The translations under genes and the position numbers were made by a program. A DNA stretch of 64,000 nt from Rhinopomastus cyanomelas (Eukaryota > Chordata > Aves > Bucerotiformes > Rhinopomastidae), in assembly GCA_013400115.1 (NCBI GenBank), contig VXBP01004058.1, forward strand, positions 55,826 to 119,825, in the 5' to 3' direction. How positions within the stretch are numbered: position 1 is the stretch's first letter; each line of letters starts with the position of its first letter. Shown piece by piece: positions 62,701 through 64,000 of this stretch. Under the pieces are notes generated by a model. The model was not told the DNA's origin, did no database searches, and saw nothing but the letters and a program-made list of their open reading frames with translations.

Positions 62701-63663
62701 TTCCCCTCTTTCTTTTCAGTTGAACTACAAAGAGGAAGAATACTTTGAAAACATTATTCAAAATTTAGTATTTATGCAGAAGAAAAGGTTGAAAAAGCTT
62801 CGAGAAAAGGTGGACAAAGAGGAGTAAGTATTGAAAAACACTCTGTACAGCCTTTCCTCCAGCTTCCACAGGAGGAAGTACCTAGAGGGTAATCAGTGAT
62901 GATTTAATGACCTTCCTTCTGCACCTTTTTCTCCACAAAGAGGGCAGCTAAGAGGGCACTGCCCATTTCTCAAAGGCTGCACCTACTTTTGCAAGGAGGG
63001 CAATGAAAGTGGGAGATGGTGCAGAAGGTTCAGTACTCTGGAGTAAGTGTAGAATTGTCCCTTAGCTCTCAGGGTGGACTACTGCAAATTTAATTTTCAC
63101 TTAATCAAGCAATAGCCACTCTTTGCTTACAATTGACATATGCAACACAGTTATCAAACAAATCATTTATTGCAGAAATTAATTTTGCTCCAAGAGCACA
63201 GAGCCAGGAAATACAACTCCAGTTTGCATAAGGCCCAGCGATTTGATTTTGTAGAACTGTTATGTCATTTTCCCTGACATCTTTTCTGAAACATTATTAA
63301 ACAGGTACAATAATGACACACATCCTCTCAAATCTGATACTTGTAAAGTCCTGGTGTTTGGATGGATCCATGACAACAAGTGATGCAGAAATCCTTTCAA
63401 GTAAACAGTCTTTTAAAAAGGGCCATTATCCCTAAATACTTAGGCACCTTTACAACCTCAGGTTCTGTATTTCAGGTGTTTTATATGGAAAATTTTGCCC
63501 GCACAATGCTGCAAAATAAGTGGGAACAGTTTCTAGGTTTGTTCCAGTAATGATTAACTGCCAGTAAGAACTGAAACCTAAGACTACGTCTGTGTTGTTC
63601 CTAGGTGGATAAGTGGAGCTGCTGTGGTCAATGCTTTTTATTCAGCAAGTAGAAATCAGATCG
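47141..63663 (+). CDS. MME: MME, neprilysin (CD10), 5' part of the gene, 16 coding exons, residues 1-553
   Basis: Neprilysin is a type II membrane zinc ectopeptidase of the M13 family that cleaves small peptides such as enkephalins, tachykinins and natriuretic peptides outside the cell. Spliced coding exons: 47141-47300, 48703-48738, 51366-51527, 52289-52369, 53082-53177, 53283-53401, 53826-53891, 56307-56441, 57449-57550, 59636-59772, 60135-60228, 61277-61405, 61573-61671, 62292-62372, 62720-62823 and 63605-63663 (1,660 nt). All junctions are AG/GT and the phases agree throughout. The translation aligns by eye with mammalian MME without length change. Seen: MGKSES N-terminus, basic KPKKK stop-transfer, one hydrophobic segment at about residues 29-51, paired ectodomain cysteines, the ETSSR motif with Arg103, and NAFYS with Asn543-Ala544. 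The HExxH zinc site (about 584-588), later ligands and the C-terminus lie to the right of the window. No stop or frameshift was found, so the gene appears intact as far as it is seen. Confidence 0.97.
48703..48738 (+). CDS. MME: MME exon 3: 36-nt microexon
   Basis: The acceptor CCTCTTTTAG ends at 48702 and the donor TCAG|GTAAGA follows 48738. Phase is 1 at both ends. It encodes DGVCKTSDCIKS together with the split codons, matching the juxtamembrane start of the ectodomain with its first two cysteines. The 36-nt length matches the short exon at this place in the mammalian gene, from memory. Confidence 0.95.
50022..50159 (-). mobile_element. Old CR1 LINE remnant in MME intron 3
   Basis: CCATTATTTCCCAGATGGAG, TGACCCATTCTGGTGTTTGA, CCACCCTTAGAGCAAGTTTT and GTGCCCACTGCCCGTTGTCC match the reversed ORF2 C-terminal region of an old CR1 family. 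It is degenerate. Confidence 0.65.
51366..51527 (+). CDS. MME: MME exon 4: start of M13 N-terminal ectodomain, with Arg103
   Basis: The acceptor TACTATAG ends at 51365 and the donor AAAG|GTCAGT follows 51527, phase 1 to 1, 162 nt. The exon encodes the M13 hallmark YACGGWLKRNVIPETSSR. The arginine of ETSSR is residue 103, which corresponds to the substrate C-terminus-binding arginine (Arg102 in numbering without Met). A donor with C at +3 is slightly atypical but usable. Confidence 0.97.
52289..52369 (+). CDS. MME: MME exon 5
   Basis: The acceptor GTGTTCCAG ends at 52288 and the donor GAAA|GTAAGT follows 52369, phase 1 to 1, 81 nt. It encodes the helical segment DIAAVQKAKTLYRSCVNE. The Asn145 glycosylation sequon (NET) is completed by the next exon. 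Confidence 0.96.
53082..53177 (+). CDS. MME: MME exon 6
   Basis: The acceptor, a long T/C tract ending CCCCAAAAG, ends at 53081. The donor TATG|GTAAGA follows 53177, phase 1 to 1, 96 nt. The translation contains IIDSRGGRPL and LPNISDWPVAT, colinear with the mammalian exon. PNIS adds a glycosylation sequon at residue 163 that, from memory, human MME lacks. Confidence 0.96.
53283..53401 (+). CDS. MME: MME exon 7
   Basis: The acceptor CTGGCTTAG ends at 53282 and the donor CAT|GTAAGT follows 53401, phase 1 to 0, 119 nt. It encodes IAQLNSRYGKKVLLNFFVGT and DDKNST, strongly conserved M13 sequence. Asn211 is in an NST sequon. Confidence 0.97.
53545..53706 (+). repeat. 24-bp minisatellite in MME intron 7
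   Basis: About seven imperfect units of the type TTTGTGATTTGTGAGTCTGT + GTAG. The last three units are most regular; one upstream unit is shortened. Confidence 0.85.
53826..53891 (+). CDS. MME: MME exon 8
   Basis: The acceptor ATTTACAG ends at 53825 and the donor GAG|GTAACA follows 53891, phase 0 to 0, 66 nt. It encodes IDQPGLGLPSRDYYECTGAY, the LPSRDYY motif typical of M13 peptidases. Confidence 0.97.
56123..56205 (+). repeat. Truncated upstream copy of the exon 9 acceptor block, ending at a single N
   Basis: Positions 56123-56204 repeat 56247-56329 almost base for base, with one C/T difference and one T fewer in the polypyrimidine run. The copy includes a full acceptor and the first 23 nt of exon 9, then an N at 56205. 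It lacks the rest of the exon and a donor. The spacer 56206-56246 is itself built from variants of ATAATCATTGTAT. The single N suggests an assembly join; a real short tandem duplication is the alternative. Confidence 0.85.
56307..56441 (+). CDS. MME: MME exon 9
   Basis: The acceptor TTTTTTTCCTACAG ends at 56306 and the donor AAT|GTAAGA follows 56441, phase 0 to 0, 135 nt. It encodes ACSAYVDFMISVAKLI through KVMDLETEIAN, colinear with mammalian MME. The acceptor and first 23 nt also occur 125 bp upstream as a truncated copy ending at an N. This downstream copy is the complete one. Confidence 0.95.
56707..56739 (+). repeat. (GA)n microsatellite in MME intron 9
   Basis: About 15 uninterrupted GA units. 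Confidence 0.95.
57449..57550 (+). CDS. MME: MME exon 10
   Basis: The acceptor CTTCGTTAG ends at 57448 and the donor AAG|GTGAGT follows 57550, phase 0 to 0, 102 nt. It encodes EDRNDPLLLYNKMTLAQLQ and NNFSLEIDNK. The Asn285-Ala-Thr sequon spans the exon 9/10 junction and Asn311-Phe-Ser lies inside; both match glycosylation sites of the human enzyme. Confidence 0.96.
59636..59772 (+). CDS. MME: MME exon 11
   Basis: The acceptor GATTTTCCAG ends at 59635 and the donor CCAG|GTAGGT follows 59772, phase 0 to 2, 137 nt. It encodes VFNWSKFINDIMSTV, then VIVYDPDYLIKLKPILKKY. The human NFT site at 325 is not kept; an NWS sequon sits three residues earlier, at 322. Confidence 0.95.
59950..60114 (+). mobile_element. 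CR1 LINE 3' end in MME intron 11, next to exon 12
   Basis: CTGCCCAGAGATGTGGTGGA, GTTGCCATCCCTGGAGGTGT, GGTGGATGGCTGGACTTGGA and ATGATTCTATGATT are the end of an older CR1 subfamily than the 27.8 kb copy. It ends about 20 bp before the exon 12 acceptor (60134). Confidence 0.92.
60135..60228 (+). CDS. MME: MME exon 12
   Basis: The acceptor TATCAAACAG ends at 60134 and the donor AAG|GTGCAG follows 60228, phase 2 to 0, 94 nt. It encodes DLQNYMTWRFIMDLVNSLSR and NAFRK. The acceptor has a poor pyrimidine tract and lies about 20 bp downstream of a CR1 3' end. Confidence 0.95.
61277..61405 (+). CDS. MME: MME exon 13
   Basis: The acceptor TGTTCCACAG ends at 61276 and the donor GTG|GTAAAG follows 61405, phase 0 to 0, 129 nt. 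It encodes ALYGTTSETAVWRRCANYVN and GNMENAVGRLYVEEAF, nearly unchanged from mammals and the signature of this part of M13 peptidases. Confidence 0.97.
61573..61671 (+). CDS. MME: MME exon 14
   Basis: The acceptor TTTTTTCCAAG ends at 61572 and the donor AAA|GTAAGT follows 61671, phase 0 to 0, 99 nt. It encodes EEMIADIRDVFIKTL and LTWMDAETKKKAEQK. Confidence 0.96.
62292..62372 (+). CDS. MME: MME exon 15
   Basis: The acceptor TTATCCCTAG ends at 62291 and the donor GAG|GTAAGA follows 62372, phase 0 to 0, 81 nt. It encodes AIRERIGYPDEIVTDDSKLN and TEYQE, colinear with the mammalian protein. Confidence 0.96.
62720..62823 (+). CDS. MME: MME exon 16
   Basis: The acceptor TTTCTTTTCAG ends at 62719 and the donor GAGGA|GTAAGT follows 62823, phase 0 to 2, 104 nt. 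It encodes LNYKEEEYFENIIQNL and KKLREKVDKE, colinear with the mammalian protein. Confidence 0.96.
63605..63663 (+). CDS. MME: MME exon 17: substrate-binding NAFYS motif
   Basis: The acceptor TTGTTCCTAG ends at 63604 and the donor ATCG|GTAAGT follows 63663, phase 2 to 1, 59 nt. It encodes EWISGAAVVNAFYSASRNQI. Asn543 and Ala544 are the substrate-backbone-binding pair of neprilysin (542/543 without Met). This is the last coding exon in the window; about 197 codons, including the zinc site, remain downstream. Confidence 0.96.
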
Positions 63664-63710
63664 GTAAGTTTTATCAATTTATTAATTGGATAGAGATTTA
63701 ATGGCCAAAT

Positions 63711-63787
63711 TACTTATACATATATGTATATATATATATACTTATATTTACATATATATATGTACACTTATGTGTATGTGTGTGTAT
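63711..63787 (+). repeat. (TA)n/(TG)n composite microsatellite in MME intron 17
   Basis: An imperfect TA-rich run with TATATG and ACTTATA interruptions passes into TATGTGTGTG, about 75 bp, shortly after exon 17. Confidence 0.9.
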
Positions 63788-63900
63788 TTCTAAAATCAAG
63801 AAATGAAAGACTCTTTGCTTCATGGGGGTTACAGAAGGGCCTCAGTGCAGCAGAACCAGAGGATTCATTCATAGAGTTTTCATCTCCCCATGTTACCACA

Positions 63901-64000
63901 GAACATCAGGGATTGGAAGGGACCTTGAAAGATCATCTAGTCCAATCCCCCTGCCACAGCAGGATCACCTAGACCAAGTCACACAGGAACACATCCAGGC
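63901..64000 (-). mobile_element. CR1 LINE 3' end, minus strand, cut by the window edge
   Basis: ATCAGGGATTGGAAGGGACC, ATCATCTAGTCCAATCCCCC and ACCTAGACCAAGTCACACAG are a reversed CR1 terminus of the younger type. The element continues past position 64000, in MME intron 17. Confidence 0.93.

Larger units (their letters stand above)
56442..63604 (+). other. MME: MME introns 9 to 16
   Basis: Intron 9 (56442-57448) has a GA run. Intron 10 (57551-59635) shows nothing recognised. Intron 11 (59773-60134) contains a CR1 3' end. Introns 12 (60229-61276), 13 (61406-61572, 167 bp), 15 (62373-62719) and 16 (62824-63604) show nothing recognised. Intron 14 (61672-62291) contains an open exon-like segment at 61830-61925. 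Confidence 0.7.

Overview
This is vertebrate nuclear DNA and very probably avian. It has introns with GT-AG borders, a CpG-island promoter, and about a dozen CR1 LINE copies, most carrying the bird-type 3' end with short ATTCTATG repeats (or its reverse complement). The species cannot be fixed from the sequence alone. No bacterial, phage or CRISPR content is present.

Layout. Positions 1 to about 44,480 are intergenic. I recognise no host gene there, only CR1 copies, a few simple repeats, an LTR-like segment at about 29,966-30,424 and a large GC-rich minisatellite (41,112-41,960). The most rearranged part is 26,470-30,424. There a minus-strand CR1 has inserted into a plus-strand CR1, apparently with a 5-bp target duplication. 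A 372-bp assembly gap lies inside the inserted copy, a second plus-strand CR1 fragment follows, and a single-N join leads into the LTR-like segment. A CpG island at about 44,490-45,260 marks a promoter.

From there to the right edge the window holds the 5' three-quarters of one gene on the + strand: MME (neprilysin, CD10, membrane metallo-endopeptidase). I could place 16 coding exons (47,141-63,663) with consistent phases. They encode residues 1-553 of a protein about 750 residues long in the family. The myristoylation-type N-terminus, basic stop-transfer tail, signal anchor, Arg103 and the Asn543-Ala544 substrate-binding pair are present at family positions. The zinc-binding HExxH and later catalytic residues lie beyond the window. 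Non-coding first exon candidate: ending at 45,078.

Points for a second look are: a 125-bp direct repeat of the exon 9 acceptor with an N in it, likely an assembly fault; an open, phase-compatible 96-nt cassette in intron 14; a CR1 3' end ending about 20 bp before the exon 12 acceptor; an overlapping upstream ORF if exon 1 joins exon 2; a changed set of N-glycosylation sequons; the 20-bp/60-bp higher-order minisatellite; and the nested CR1 structure. I see no convincing new multi-gene system.
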